Below, piece after piece: positions 33,975 to 42,392 of a stretch of DNA of 64,000 nucleotides. A program made the translations under genes and the position numbers. The first letter of the stretch is position 1. Every line of letters starts with the position of its first letter. Under the pieces are notes generated by a model. The model saw only the letters and a program-made list of their open reading frames with translations. It was not told the origin of the DNA and searched no databases. Source of the DNA: Candidatus Methylomirabilis tolerans (lineage in GTDB: Bacteria; Methylomirabilota; Methylomirabilia; Methylomirabilales; Methylomirabilaceae); contig JAIOIU010000162.1 in assembly GCA_019912425.1 (NCBI GenBank), positions 49,311 through 113,310 of the forward strand, in the 5' to 3' direction.

Positions 33975-34097
33975 TTGAGAACATTGAACCTTGACGAAGC
34001 GGCTGCATTACTGAAGGTCTCTTCCCGGTCAGTGACCGACTGGAGGTGGAGAATCCGAGTTGCCTTGATCGGGCATCGAGCAAGGGACAACCTTTAA
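33975..34097 (+). CDS. Truncated excisionase-like HTH protein
   Basis: 40 residues from TTG 33975 with a strong site (GGAGGTG). LNLDEAAALLKVSSRSVTDWRWRIRVALIG matches the opening two thirds of the HTH at 25877 (ISVEQAAERLSVSPRSLIDKRYRLRLG) in both pattern and spacing, but the C-terminal wing is missing. Probably a decayed copy. No replication gene follows. Confidence 0.5.
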   Translation: MRTLNLDEAAALLKVSSRSVTDWRWRIRVALIGHRARDNL

Positions 34098-34325
34098 GGC
34101 GGGCGTGGTGTCATAAAGAAACGCCGTGAACGGTCGGCTCGGTAACTGCGACAAGCTTTGAGTGTTGTCCGTGAACGTCGACTTCAAGATGACACCGGAG
34201 ATCGACGCTAAGCCCGCAACGTGTGGGCCTAATCCTTTGCTTGTATTCTTTACAATGCGTCTTGACAATCTCCTGAGCATGTAGCACCTTTGAGACGAAC
34301 GATGCTCCTGCAGAAGCGTGAGTCG

Positions 34326-34604
34326 ATGAGGATCAGAGAGGTGATCCCGATTTCTGAATTGAGGAAACGCCAAGCGGAGGTTCTGGCGGCGCTGGAGAAG
34401 GGCCCCGCCATTCTCACTCAACACGGCAAAGGGGCGGCGGTCCTGCTGAGTCTTGACGCCTACAACCGCCTGCTGGAGGAGTTGGAAGACTTACAGGACG
34501 CGCTGGACGCCTTTGAGGCGCGTCAAGCCCCTGGCGGGCGGATCAGCCTTGACGCCTACCTATCTAAGCGGGAGAAGCGTGTACCGGCTGCTGATCGGTC
34601 CTAG
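34326..34604 (+). CDS. Phd/YefM-type antitoxin
   Basis: 92 residues. The N-terminal DNA-binding part VIPISELRKRQAEVLAALEKGPAILTQHGKGAAVLLS split by the usual beta hairpin is a clear Phd/YefM pattern; the acidic helical C-terminus binds the toxin. ATG 34326 is chosen over the in-frame upstream start at 34290. The toxin gene follows with an overlap but is interrupted. Confidence 0.85.
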   Translation: MRIREVIPISELRKRQAEVLAALEKGPAILTQHGKGAAVLLSLDAYNRLLEELEDLQDALDAFEARQAPGGRISLDAYLSKREKRVPAADRS

Positions 34605-34821
34605 CGCGCATCGGGACCTGGACCGGCTGGCAGGGGACACCTGGCAGAGGGTGAGAGAGGCCTTGGTTTCCCTCTGCCACAACCCCAGACCCAAGGGATG
34701 CGTAAAGCTCAGTACCGACGCATGGCGGATACGGGTTGGGGATATCAGGGTGCTCTAGGACATTGACGACAAGGCGAAGGCGGTGGAGGTCTTGCGGATC
34801 AAGCACCGGCGGGATGTCTAG
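34579..34821 (+). pseudogene. RelE/ParE-type toxin interrupted by an amber codon
   Basis: From GTG 34579 the frame reads a RelE-like toxin (YRLLIGPSAHRDLDRLAG, WRIRVGDIRVL) and meets TAG at 34756-34758 exactly where the family has a tyrosine (RVLYxID); after it the frame continues DIDDKAKAVEVLRIKHRRDV to the true stop at 34819. A single-base change from TAT or TAC explains the stop. The toxin would lack its last beta strand and catalytic tail, so it is probably inactive. The antitoxin upstream is intact. Confidence 0.8.
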
Positions 34822-34849
34822 CGGGGGCTGTAGAGTGGAGGCAGAGGAA

Positions 34850-35032
34850 ACAACCGGAGGCCTAGTTCTCGGTTGCAGACCCACCAAGCAGCGGCGGAGG
34901 CGGCAATTGATGAACTGCTTCATCGAGGCTGCGGCGATCAATGCGGAGCGGTTTCAGGATGTGGTGCACCGGCACGGGTTGCTTGATCGCTGGCAAACAT
35001 TCGAACGAAGGTTTCTGCAAGAGTCGCCATGA
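34850..35032 (+). pseudogene. Decayed gene fragment (possible nucleotidyltransferase C-terminus)
   Basis: Only the last ~40 codons look protein-like (EAAAINAERFQDVVHRHGLLDRWQ, ending FERRFLQESP); upstream codons are a readthrough of non-coding frame. It overlaps the next small ORF by 4 bp, a sign of a once-functional operon. The resemblance to the C-terminus of AbiEii-like nucleotidyltransferases is a weak recollection. Confidence 0.3.
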
Positions 35033-35229
35033 CGTTCGACCTACAACGCATTCTCGAAAGTAAACGCGCCTTGCGGCGCTCGCTGGTGCAGCGTCCGGTA
35101 GCGGAGAAACTGGCCGTGATGGATGTACTGCGTGATCGGGCTCGTGTCATCCGCTCCGCCACAGCGCGGGCCGCGACGACGGTGCGGGAGTCACCGGCGA
35201 AAGACCGCGCCCAGCCTCGGGATCCTTAA
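35029..35229 (+). CDS. Small conserved-looking protein, C-terminus disrupted
   Basis: MTFDLQRILESKRALRRSL and VAEKLAVMDVLRDRA form two helices like those of short proteins that accompany nucleotidyltransferase genes. The C-terminal third (SATARAATTVRESPAKD) looks like out-of-frame sequence, and the frame around 35123-35545 carries further broken pieces. I regard it as a remnant. Confidence 0.35.
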   Translation: MTFDLQRILESKRALRRSLVQRPVAEKLAVMDVLRDRARVIRSATARAATTVRESPAKDRAQPRDP

Positions 35230-35545
35230 ACTGGCAAAGACGACCGAGGCGGCGCTAGCCGGCTATGTTGCTACGCGAGATGGCAATCCCGAGGTCTTCG
35301 AGAACCCTCACCTCTCGTTTGCGTTCTGTTATCTGGCGAGTCACTACGGGCTGGGGCTGTTGAACGAGGCGCAGACCGAGGAAGTGATGGACTATGTCGT
35401 GCGCAAGCGGCGCTCACTTGTGCGTCTTGTCACGCGAGGATCACACCACTTCAATATGCCCATGCCGAGGAGAAAGACCCCCGCTCTCAAGCATACAGCT
35501 CGGTCGCGACCTGCAAGGAGTAGGGTGTGTGAAGATCGCATTGAG

Positions 35546-35869
35546 ATGGAAATCATCGTTGACGCCTATGGTCCCGAAGAACAGGCCATGGGGTGGTACT
35601 GCTATCTTGAGGAGAAATTATCCTTTCCCTTTCGTGCCAAGTGCATCGCAGAAAGAAGAATCTCGCCGTTGCGGGAAGGTGACAAGGTGGAGGTTACAGG
35701 TATGGCCACGGAGAGTGACTGCGAACACGAAATGTTCGTCCTCCCGCAATGGGAGGGGCGGGCACTCGGAGTACCACTGTCTCAACTCAAAAGCATAGGG
35801 GTCGAGCCGGCGACAAAGCAGGCCATTGAGGATTGGCATTACTGCGTACAGCAAGGGTATGAGTTTTAA
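35546..35869 (+). CDS. Small conserved protein (family often labelled calcium-binding)
   Basis: 107 residues from ATG 35546: IIVDAYGPEEQAMGWYCYLEE, CIAERRISPLREGDKVEV, then EHEMFVLPQWEGRALGVPLSQL. I know this pattern from short proteins that databases call calcium-binding, without experimental support that I can cite. The frame is open upstream to 35123 and includes a second protein-like piece (AKTTEAALAGYVATRDGNPE) that is probably the remnant of another gene now joined in frame. Confidence 0.55.
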   Translation: MEIIVDAYGPEEQAMGWYCYLEEKLSFPFRAKCIAERRISPLREGDKVEVTGMATESDCEHEMFVLPQWEGRALGVPLSQLKSIGVEPATKQAIEDWHYCVQQGYEF

Positions 35870-36011
35870 CAGATGACGGAGAGGGACTTGGCGCGGGTGC
35901 GTTGCGACGAATCTGAATCCATAAGAGCAGGTCGATGAGCGCGAACTCCGTTGAAGTTCCGTTCCGCCATGTCATGCCGGCCAGAGACATCAAATATGAT
36001 GTTGCATCCCC

Positions 36012-36364
36012 ATGGATTTCAGCGTAGAGTTCTATGAGAGGCAACGGGGGCGTGCCCCGTGCGACACTTTCTGGACGAATTGAAGGCCAGTGATCCGGAC
36101 GACTTCGCGGCGGTGATCGCCGGTCTGGCCAAACTGCGGCACCGGCAGTATCACCGAGAGCCGTTGTCCAAGGCGCTCGGCGACGGTCTGTTTGAACTGC
36201 GGCACGTGGGCAAACTCAACACCCGTGTCTTGTGGTTCTTCGTGAAGTATCGCCGGATCGTCGCGGTGCACGGCATCCGCAACAAAGGCCGGACTATCCC
36301 GGCTCGTGATATCCATACTGCGCGGGAACGGATGCGTGACTGGCAGGAGAGAACGAAATCATGA
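36012..36364 (+). pseudogene. HigB/Gp49-like toxin with a 1-nt frameshift
   Basis: ATG 36012 opens SVEFYERQRGRAP in one frame and the rest (RHFLDELKASDPDDFAAVIAG, then FELRHVGKLNTRVLWFFV) continues in another from 36059. The frames meet at the CCCC run 36055-36058; one extra base there would restore the toxin. A GTG at 36059 could start a protein that lacks the first strand. The intact antitoxin overlaps the end by 4 bp. Confidence 0.75.
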
Positions 36365-36723
36365 AAAAGACCAATTTCGACCGATACCTCGAAGAGCAGT
36401 TGCAGGATCCGGCGTTTGCAGCCCGCTTTGAGCGCGCCGGCGAGGCGTGGGATGTGGCGCTGCAAATGTCCGCTCTCCGCCGACAGGCCGGGCTTTCCCA
36501 GAAGGACCTCGCGAAGCTCCTCAAGACCTCTCAGCAGCAGATCAGCCGGCTGGAGTCCCCCGGCTATGAGGGCCACACGCTGGCAACCCTGCGCCGCGTT
36601 GCCGAGGCCCTGCACGCGAGAGTCCGAGTCATGTTCGAGCCGGTAAAAACAGGCAATGGAGTCCATGTCGCCGAGCTCACCGCATCGTACCGCACTACAC
36701 CCACGGCAAGCAAACGAACATGA
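36361..36723 (+). CDS. HigA-like XRE antitoxin
   Basis: 120 residues, with the helix-turn-helix at about residues 40-90 (LRRQAGLSQKDLAKLLKTSQQQISRLESPGYEG). The N-terminal part (NFDRYLEEQLQDPAFAARFERAGEAWD) is typical of HigA partners of Gp49-like HigB toxins. ATG 36361 overlaps the toxin stop as ATGA, giving toxin-first order as in hig modules. Confidence 0.85.
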   Translation: MKKTNFDRYLEEQLQDPAFAARFERAGEAWDVALQMSALRRQAGLSQKDLAKLLKTSQQQISRLESPGYEGHTLATLRRVAEALHARVRVMFEPVKTGNGVHVAELTASYRTTPTASKRT

Positions 36724-36839
36724 ACCGGAGAGGGAACACCCCTAGCCGGATTACCTTACGCTCAGGCGCCTTGCAGGAGCAGGCTGGACCCCTGAGCCCT
36801 TTTACTATTGACCATGAATGCCGCTGAGGTCAGCGTGAG

Positions 36840-37223
36840 ATGCGCGAGTTAGGGAGCGTCCTTCTCGTAGGGACCGGTGGCTTCATCGGTGCCGTCGGGC
36901 GGTATCTGCTGAGTGGCTGGGTCCACCGGTTAGTTCCAATGGCGACATTCCCGCTCGGCACACTCTGTGTGAATCTCTCTGGTTGCTTCTTGATCGGATT
37001 GTTGGGCGGTCTCAGCGAGTCCCGCCAGTTGTTCAGTCCGGAGCTTCGCATATTCATCTTTATCGGGATTTTGGGCGGTTTTACGACCTTTTCGAGTTTT
37101 GCTCATGAAACACTCGCTCTCGCCAGGGACGCCGAATTCGCCCGTGCGTTGGTGAATATCGGAGGGCAGCTCATTGGCGGCCTTGTGGCTGCTTGGGTGG
37201 GTTATACTCTTGTTCGAGGATAA
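36840..37223 (+). CDS. crcB: Fluoride ion channel CrcB/FluC
   Basis: Exports fluoride through a dual-topology dimer. 127 residues with four membrane segments. GGFIGAVGRYLLSG at the N-terminus, GTLCVNLSGCFLIGLL with the conserved Asn, and GGFTTFSSFAHE with the sodium-binding loop and fluoride-coordinating Phe residues are all present. I looked for the fluoride riboswitch in the 116 bp upstream and did not find its conserved core. The DUF190 gene follows 5 bp later, a common pairing. Confidence 0.95.
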   Translation: MRELGSVLLVGTGGFIGAVGRYLLSGWVHRLVPMATFPLGTLCVNLSGCFLIGLLGGLSESRQLFSPELRIFIFIGILGGFTTFSSFAHETLALARDAEFARALVNIGGQLIGGLVAAWVGYTLVRG

Positions 37224-37228
37224 ATGCG

Positions 37229-37573
37229 ATGATACTTCCCCGTGAGGGTCACCTGCTCCGAATCTTCATCGGTGAATCCGATAAGCACGAAGGCCTACCC
37301 CTCTTCGAGTGGATTGTTCGCCAGGCGCGTGAGCACGGCTTGGCCGGCGCGACAGTGCTGCGGGGGCTCGAAGGGTTTGGGGCGCACAGTCGATTGCATA
37401 CCGCGAAGATCTTGCGCCTCTCATCCGATCTGCCCATTATTATTGAGATCGTTGATACAATCGAGAAGATTGAGGCATTTCTACCGGTAGTCGACGCGGC
37501 CGTTCATGAGGGCATGGCGACCATCGAGAAGGTCGATGTGCGCCTCTATCGGAGCGGAGCAGGCGAAAGATGA
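37229..37573 (+). CDS. DUF190 protein
   Basis: 114 residues of the PII-like DUF190 family: LRIFIGESDKHEGLPLFEWI, then GATVLRGLEGFGAHSRLH and LPIIIEIVD. These small alpha/beta proteins are often encoded beside crcB and are thought to form PII-like trimers; a sensor role toward the channel is a guess. ATG 37229 gives the family N-terminus, with the frame open to 37193 inside crcB. Confidence 0.88.
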   Translation: MILPREGHLLRIFIGESDKHEGLPLFEWIVRQAREHGLAGATVLRGLEGFGAHSRLHTAKILRLSSDLPIIIEIVDTIEKIEAFLPVVDAAVHEGMATIEKVDVRLYRSGAGER

Positions 37574-37649
37574 TATCGGAGGCCATAGTAGCTTTCCAGA
37601 TGAAGTATCTTCGAGAAAAAAGTGAGGACTTGTTCCGGCACGTTTTAAG

Positions 37650-37745
37650 CCGGGAGCGGGAGTCCAGCGCAGAAAGACTGGATTCCTCCGTATCAAGTAC
37701 GGGGCAGGCTTGTCAAACCCGGAATGACAATCGGAGCCAAGAGAC
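37650..37745 (+). repeat. Dispersed intergenic repeat of the 'ctggattcc' type
   Basis: Contains CTGGATTCCTCCGTATCAAG and later CGGAATGACAA, a pattern I know as a dispersed intergenic repeat in many genomes. No second copy was found in the window, so the call rests on recognition. An open frame across it (37570-37836) is not protein-like. Confidence 0.35.
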
Positions 37746-37765
37746 TTCTGAGGCACCACTCCGGC

Positions 37766-38524
37766 TTAATTGGCTCGTTGGAACTGAAGATCGGCGAATG
37801 ACGATTGGGCAGTTGACTTCGTGTGCTGGGAATTGATCCAGATTGCGACACGCCCCACCTTTGGGAGTGAGTTCTGGCCGAAAAGTCGCACGTAGTCCTC
37901 GGCGACATTTCGGCGCTCCTGGACCCATTTACCCAACTGCTGCTTTCCACTCCGCAGGACCATGATCTTGATAGGGGTGATGGGGGAATAGCCATCGGCA
38001 GTAGTGCCTGTGGGGGCATTACTGTCCCAGAGATAGCCGAGCATGGGGCTTCGCAGTCTGATAAGCGAGTTCGGGAAGATGACGTAAATCTGGGCGGCCT
38101 GATCGTTTTTATCCTTTTCGCGGACGTCACCTGCCAGAGGAAGGCGATCCACCTTCCACCGCCAGCTCAGTACCGGAAACTCCTTCAGGTCCACCTCTAC
38201 TGACTTGTGCAGCCCAAAAGAGCTCTCTTCGCTCACGAGGCGGATGCCGAATTGACCATCCTTCAGAGGCTCGAGCTTGATTTGATGATGGTTCCGAAAT
38301 GTTTCCAGGTCCCAGCCTACCGGGATCCCCTTCTCATCCATCGTCCCGCTGATGGGCAGAGGAATACTCGCCGGATTGGGGGCGTGCTTTGCTGCAAACG
38401 TCATCGATACAAGCCCTAGCAGTATCACTGCAAGACCGATGAGCGCAGGCAAGATCCGATGACGCGCCCCACGTGCTGGGCAGCCGAACGTTGTTGAGGT
38501 CGTGGGGATGTTTGTCGTGCTCAA
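37766..38524 (-). CDS. DUF3047 exported protein
   Basis: 252 residues. The N-terminal ~45 residues include a hydrophobic export segment (ILPALIGLAVILLGLVSM). The mature part begins with a jelly-roll-like pattern (GWDLETFRNHHQIKL) and contains VLSWRWKVDRLPLAGDVREKD, the DUF3047 signature, then AAQIYVIFP and ERRNVAEDYVRLFG. Periplasmic; function unknown. It is transcribed convergently with crcB/DUF190 and divergently from the mla operon. Confidence 0.85.
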   Translation of the reverse strand: MSTTNIPTTSTTFGCPARGARHRILPALIGLAVILLGLVSMTFAAKHAPNPASIPLPISGTMDEKGIPVGWDLETFRNHHQIKLEPLKDGQFGIRLVSEESSFGLHKSVEVDLKEFPVLSWRWKVDRLPLAGDVREKDKNDQAAQIYVIFPNSLIRLRSPMLGYLWDSNAPTGTTADGYSPITPIKIMVLRSGKQQLGKWVQERRNVAEDYVRLFGQNSLPKVGRVAIWINSQHTKSTAQSSFADLQFQRAN

Positions 38525-38904
38525 CTCAGCCTCCTCGCCTGGGCATCACATCCAACCCTGGTACCGCTACAGCAGAACGAAAGGGAATCAGCGATCGGTC
38601 TCAGGTATTCCGGGCAGGCTGACTATTGTGCGCCGATGGCTGATACGTATCTTCGCTGGCACTGCCTACTATGATAATTTAGCTATAACCCCCGGTACAA
38701 GGGTTTTCTTTATATGCGATTTGATGGTTGGTGATTCCAGGCGTTGGCGATAGGAACCTGGGGCGCTTAAGATCAGGATCAAGAACAGACCAAGACCCCG
38801 ACCAAAAACAATAGGAAACGATTGACAACTCTAGGAGCGTATGCAATTCTACCAGTCTATCAGTTGCGTCGTCAGCGTACTGAGAATCTCCCTCGGAGTA
38901 GAGA
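38525..38904 (+). other. 380-bp non-coding region between DUF3047 and mlaE
   Basis: I see no gene. It should contain two divergent promoters. One candidate for mlaE is TTGACA at 38822-38827, with AATTCT 17 bp on, a weak -10. An AT-rich TATGATAAT (38669-38677) could serve either strand. Confidence 0.4.
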
Positions 38905-39675
38905 ATGGGTAACCTGTTGGAGGCCGTCGGACTGGCGGTTCTCAAGCAAGTCCAGACCATGGGTCGTATGGCTATCTTTCTGGGTTCTACCGGGCTCTGG
39001 GCGGTTCTGCCACCGCTGAAGTTCAGGCGTATTGTCGGTCAGCTCCATTTTATCGGGGTAAAGTCAAGCTCTATTATTCTTCTCACCGCGGGCTTCAGCG
39101 GGATGGTCCTAGGGCTTCAGGGGTACTACACGCTTCGGAAGTTCGGGTCCGAGGCCCTTCTCGGTCCGGCTGTTGGCCTGAGCCTGATCCGCGAGCTAGG
39201 GCCGGTGATGGCAGCCCTGATGGTGGCGGCGCGGGCCGGATCGGCTTCTGCCGCGGAGATCGGTATCATGCGGATCACCGAGCAGATCGATGCGCTGGAG
39301 GCGATGGCCGTCAATCCCATGAAATACCTGGTAGTTCCCAAGGTGATCGCGGGGCTGATCGCGATTCCTCTCCTCACGGCTATCTTCGACGTAGTTGGAA
39401 TCTATGGCGGCTACCTCGTTGGGGTGGAGCTGCTCGGCGTCAGCTCTGGCACCTATTTTTCCGAGATGCGAAACATGGTAGAGATGAGTGACATACGGGG
39501 CGGCTTCCTGAAGTCGCTGAGCTTCGGGCTCATTGTTACCTGGGTATGCACGTACAAAGGGTTTTATGCCGAGCATGGGGCCGAGGGCGTGGGAAAGGCA
39601 ACAACAGAGGCCGTAGTCCTCTCATCGGTCCTGGTGCTGGTCTGGAACTACTTCATGACCGCCGTCCTGTTTTAG
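38905..39675 (+). CDS. mlaE: Phospholipid-transport ABC permease MlaE
   Basis: Inner-membrane permease of the Mla system, which moves phospholipids between inner and outer membrane. 256 residues with about six hydrophobic segments. GFSGMVLGLQGYYTLRKFG, LGPVMAALMVAARAGSASAAEIG and MAVNPMKYLVVPKV are characteristic. Followed 4 bp later by the ATPase. No mlaB (STAS) gene is present in the operon. Confidence 0.94.
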   Translation: MGNLLEAVGLAVLKQVQTMGRMAIFLGSTGLWAVLPPLKFRRIVGQLHFIGVKSSSIILLTAGFSGMVLGLQGYYTLRKFGSEALLGPAVGLSLIRELGPVMAALMVAARAGSASAAEIGIMRITEQIDALEAMAVNPMKYLVVPKVIAGLIAIPLLTAIFDVVGIYGGYLVGVELLGVSSGTYFSEMRNMVEMSDIRGGFLKSLSFGLIVTWVCTYKGFYAEHGAEGVGKATTEAVVLSSVLVLVWNYFMTAVLF

Positions 39676-39679
39676 TTGG

Positions 39680-40447
39680 ATGATCCAGATTATTGACCTT
39701 TATAAGAGTTTTGGGCGGCAGCAGGTACTCAGGGGAGTCAACCTGACCATTCCCAATGGGCAGGTGACGGCTATTATTGGACGGAGCGGAGGCGGTAAGA
39801 GCGTGCTGCTTAAGCACCTTATCGGCCTTATGCGACCGGACAGCGGTCAGGTGCTGGTCGATGGGATCGATCTCAGCCGGCTTCGCGGTAAAGCCTTGGA
39901 TCGGGTGCGCGAAAAGTTCGGCGTCCTGTTTCAGGGGGGCGCATTGTTTGACTCGCTGACGGTATTCGACAATGTGGCCTTCCCGCTCCGAGAAAAGACC
40001 CGGCTGCCGGAAAGCGAGATTGCTCAGCGCTCGATGCAGCGGCTGGAGGCCGTGGGGCTTGCGGATATGGCGCATAAATATCCCGCAGAACTCAGCGGGG
40101 GGATGAGGAAGCGGGCAGCTCTGGCCAGAGCCTTGGTCCATGATCCGGAGATCATCCTTTTTGACGAACCGACGACGGGCCTCGATCCGATCCTGCTGAA
40201 CTCCATCCACCGTCTGATTCTGGACGCCCACAAGCGCTTCGGATTCACCGCGGTCGTGGTCAGCCACGAGATCCCGGAGATTTTCGACATCGCCCAGACG
40301 GTGGCGATGCTCGACAATGGGATCATCGTAGAGCACAGCAGTCCTGGGGCTATCATGGCCTCCGCCAATCCTATTATCCGGCAGTTCGTCACCGGGGCGA
40401 GCAATGGTCAGACTGGTCCGGAGCAGGCAAACCGATCTGTCGTGTAG
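39680..40447 (+). CDS. mlaF: Phospholipid-transport ABC ATPase MlaF
   Basis: 255 residues. Walker A GRSGGGKSVLLKHL, signature ELSGGMRKRAALARAL and Walker B IILFDEPTTGLDP are complete, with the H-loop in VVVSHEIPEIFDIA. The GGMRKR form of the signature is specific to MlaF-like ATPases. Sits between permease and substrate-binding genes. Confidence 0.95.
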   Translation: MIQIIDLYKSFGRQQVLRGVNLTIPNGQVTAIIGRSGGGKSVLLKHLIGLMRPDSGQVLVDGIDLSRLRGKALDRVREKFGVLFQGGALFDSLTVFDNVAFPLREKTRLPESEIAQRSMQRLEAVGLADMAHKYPAELSGGMRKRAALARALVHDPEIILFDEPTTGLDPILLNSIHRLILDAHKRFGFTAVVVSHEIPEIFDIAQTVAMLDNGIIVEHSSPGAIMASANPIIRQFVTGASNGQTGPEQANRSVV

Positions 40448-40500
40448 GTTCTGACGATGCCGACAGAATACGTAGGAGATCAAGACGGAGAGCGAGATCA

Positions 40501-40941
40501 ATGAAGCGACTGACCATGGAAACACTGGTAGGGTTATTCGTGGTGGCAGGAATCGTAAGCCTGGGCTACCTCTCGATCAAGCTCGGCAGATTTGAGGTAG
40601 TCAGCGAGCGAGGATATACTGTCCTGGCCGCGTTCGACTCGGTCGCAGGCCTGAAGGATGGGGCGGTGGTTGAGATCGCCGGGGTCGAGGTGGGTCGGGT
40701 GAAGACAATCGGGTTGGAGGATTATCGGGCCGTCGTCGCTATGCGCATTGACGACGGCGTCGCGCTTCAGGATGACGCCATCGTCTCGATCCGGACAAAG
40801 GGGTTGATCGGCGAGAAGTATGTGAAGATTACGCCCGGTGGTTCTGAGAAACTGGTCCAGCCGGGCGGTAAACTCCGGGACACCGAAGACCCTATAGACA
40901 TAGAACACCTTATTTCGAATTATATCTTTGGTAAGCTTTAG
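40501..40941 (+). CDS. mlaD: MCE-domain protein MlaD
   Basis: 146 residues. One N-terminal membrane anchor (about residues 7-27), then a single MCE domain: YTVLAAFDSVAGLKDGAVVEIAGVEVG in two strands and GLIGEKYVKITPGG. It forms the periplasmic hexameric lipid channel on MlaFE. The length matches single-domain MlaD. Confidence 0.93.
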   Translation: MKRLTMETLVGLFVVAGIVSLGYLSIKLGRFEVVSERGYTVLAAFDSVAGLKDGAVVEIAGVEVGRVKTIGLEDYRAVVAMRIDDGVALQDDAIVSIRTKGLIGEKYVKITPGGSEKLVQPGGKLRDTEDPIDIEHLISNYIFGKL

Positions 40942-40997
40942 GCGGAAGAGACAACCCGCAGGCGTATGTTGAACTGTCGCTCTCGAAGGAGTCGCCC

Positions 40998-42392
40998 ATG
41001 ATGAATGCAGGCCGAGCGAGACAAGCACGCTGGATCGTGTTGCCCTTGGCGCTCATGACAACCGTGGCTGTCGTACGGCCGACATCCGCGCAATCGCCGG
41101 CACCGAAAGCCGCCTACACTCTGAAAGATCTGATCGGGCGGACCCTGGCCACGAGTCCCGAGATTCGTCAGATGCAGAGAGGCGCCGAGGTGGCGATGGC
41201 GAAGAAGGACCAAGCCGATGCCGGCCGGTTTCCGCAGGTCGAGGTGACTGGAATAGTGGGACCGTCGCCTCGTGCCCGCGGCACCGTTGAGGGGGGGTCT
41301 CCCGATCGAAAGGATGATCCGCACGTAAACAACGTATTCGAGCGGGTTGAGATGACGCTGGTTCAACCGCTCTATACGTTCGGTAAGCTGACGGGCTTCC
41401 GTACGGCTGCAGAAGAGGGGGTGAAGGTCGAGAATGCAAAGGTAGAGGAGAAGGCTGCCGATCTGATCTTGCGAGTCAAGGATCTCTACTACAGCCGACT
41501 GCTGGCGAGCGACATGCTTGGGCTGATTGATGAGATCACCACGGATCTCGACAAGGCGATCGAGAAGACGGAGCGACAGCTCAAGGCTGAAGCGCCGGGC
41601 GCCGATGAGGTGGACCTGTACAAGTTAAAGGCGTTCCGAGGCGAGGTATTGAAGAACCGGGAAGAGGCGCAAAAGGGGTTCGATCTGGCCACGGGCGCCC
41701 TGATGTTCTACGCAGGTCTTGATCGCACACAACAGTTTGAGCTGGATGCGATAGGACTGGAGGCCGTCCCCAAGGCAGTAGAACCTGTAGATCGAGGGAT
41801 GGGCTTGGCGCTGGAACTGCGACCGGAGATGAGCCAGGTACGGGCAGGGCTCAAGGCTACGGAGGCGCTGGTCAGGGTGGAGGAGAGCAACCTGTATCCC
41901 CATTTCTTCGCCGCTCTGAACGGCGTGTACGCGCAGGCCGGCAACCGTACTCGCCAGCAGAATCCCTGGGCCTATGACCCACTGAATGATCGATACGCTG
42001 CGATTGTCTTGGGCTTCAAGTATGACCTTGACTTCGGGATCACCAGAGGAAAGATTCGGGCGGCTCAGGCGGAGCATCTGAAGATTCGAGAGACGAAGGA
42101 TTTTGCAGAGCAGGGGATCCCGTTGCAGGTGCGTAAAGCCCATCGAGAGCTGACTGAGGCGCAGGAGACGCTCAGGGCGACGGAGGATGGCTGGCGGAAT
42201 GCAAAAAAATGGCTGGTGGCAGCCAAAGCGAACTACGACCTCGGGATCGGGGAGTCCAGAGACCTTGGTCAAGCCGCAGAGGCATACGCCAGACTTCGGG
42301 CAGATCACTATAAAGCCATGTACAATTACAACCTTTCACTTGCGAATATCGAATATGCCACAGGTCAAGCCGTAAAGGAGGAGGCGAAGTGA
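40998..42392 (+). CDS. TolC-family outer membrane protein within the mla operon
   Basis: 464 residues. The signal peptide runs to about residue 31 (ends in TSAQS). It has two repeats of the outer-membrane-efflux pattern, with long helices (YTLKDLIGRTLATSPEIRQ; GLALELRPEMSQVRAGLKATEALVRVEESNLYP without break) and the closing LGQAAEAYARLRADHYKAMYNYNLSLANIEYATG. Such proteins form trimeric outer-membrane channels. Its place between mlaD and mlaC is not the E. coli arrangement and suggests that lipid traffic here may use a TolC-like exit rather than MlaA. Confidence 0.88.
   Translation: MMNAGRARQARWIVLPLALMTTVAVVRPTSAQSPAPKAAYTLKDLIGRTLATSPEIRQMQRGAEVAMAKKDQADAGRFPQVEVTGIVGPSPRARGTVEGGSPDRKDDPHVNNVFERVEMTLVQPLYTFGKLTGFRTAAEEGVKVENAKVEEKAADLILRVKDLYYSRLLASDMLGLIDEITTDLDKAIEKTERQLKAEAPGADEVDLYKLKAFRGEVLKNREEAQKGFDLATGALMFYAGLDRTQQFELDAIGLEAVPKAVEPVDRGMGLALELRPEMSQVRAGLKATEALVRVEESNLYPHFFAALNGVYAQAGNRTRQQNPWAYDPLNDRYAAIVLGFKYDLDFGITRGKIRAAQAEHLKIRETKDFAEQGIPLQVRKAHRELTEAQETLRATEDGWRNAKKWLVAAKANYDLGIGESRDLGQAAEAYARLRADHYKAMYNYNLSLANIEYATGQAVKEEAK

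Noticed and set aside
34579..34821. TAG in the RelE frame as evidence of amber recoding
   Set aside because: Other genes in the window end with TAG normally (for example coaE and rho) and prfA is present; a nonsense mutation is simpler.
36724..36839. Possible fluoride riboswitch before crcB
   Set aside because: The conserved core (GGxGAUGG...CGCC with the pseudoknot partner) is not visible in the 116 bp upstream.
37570..37836. Open frame for an 88-residue protein
   Set aside because: It crosses a dispersed intergenic repeat and the 3' end of the DUF3047 gene; composition is not protein-like.
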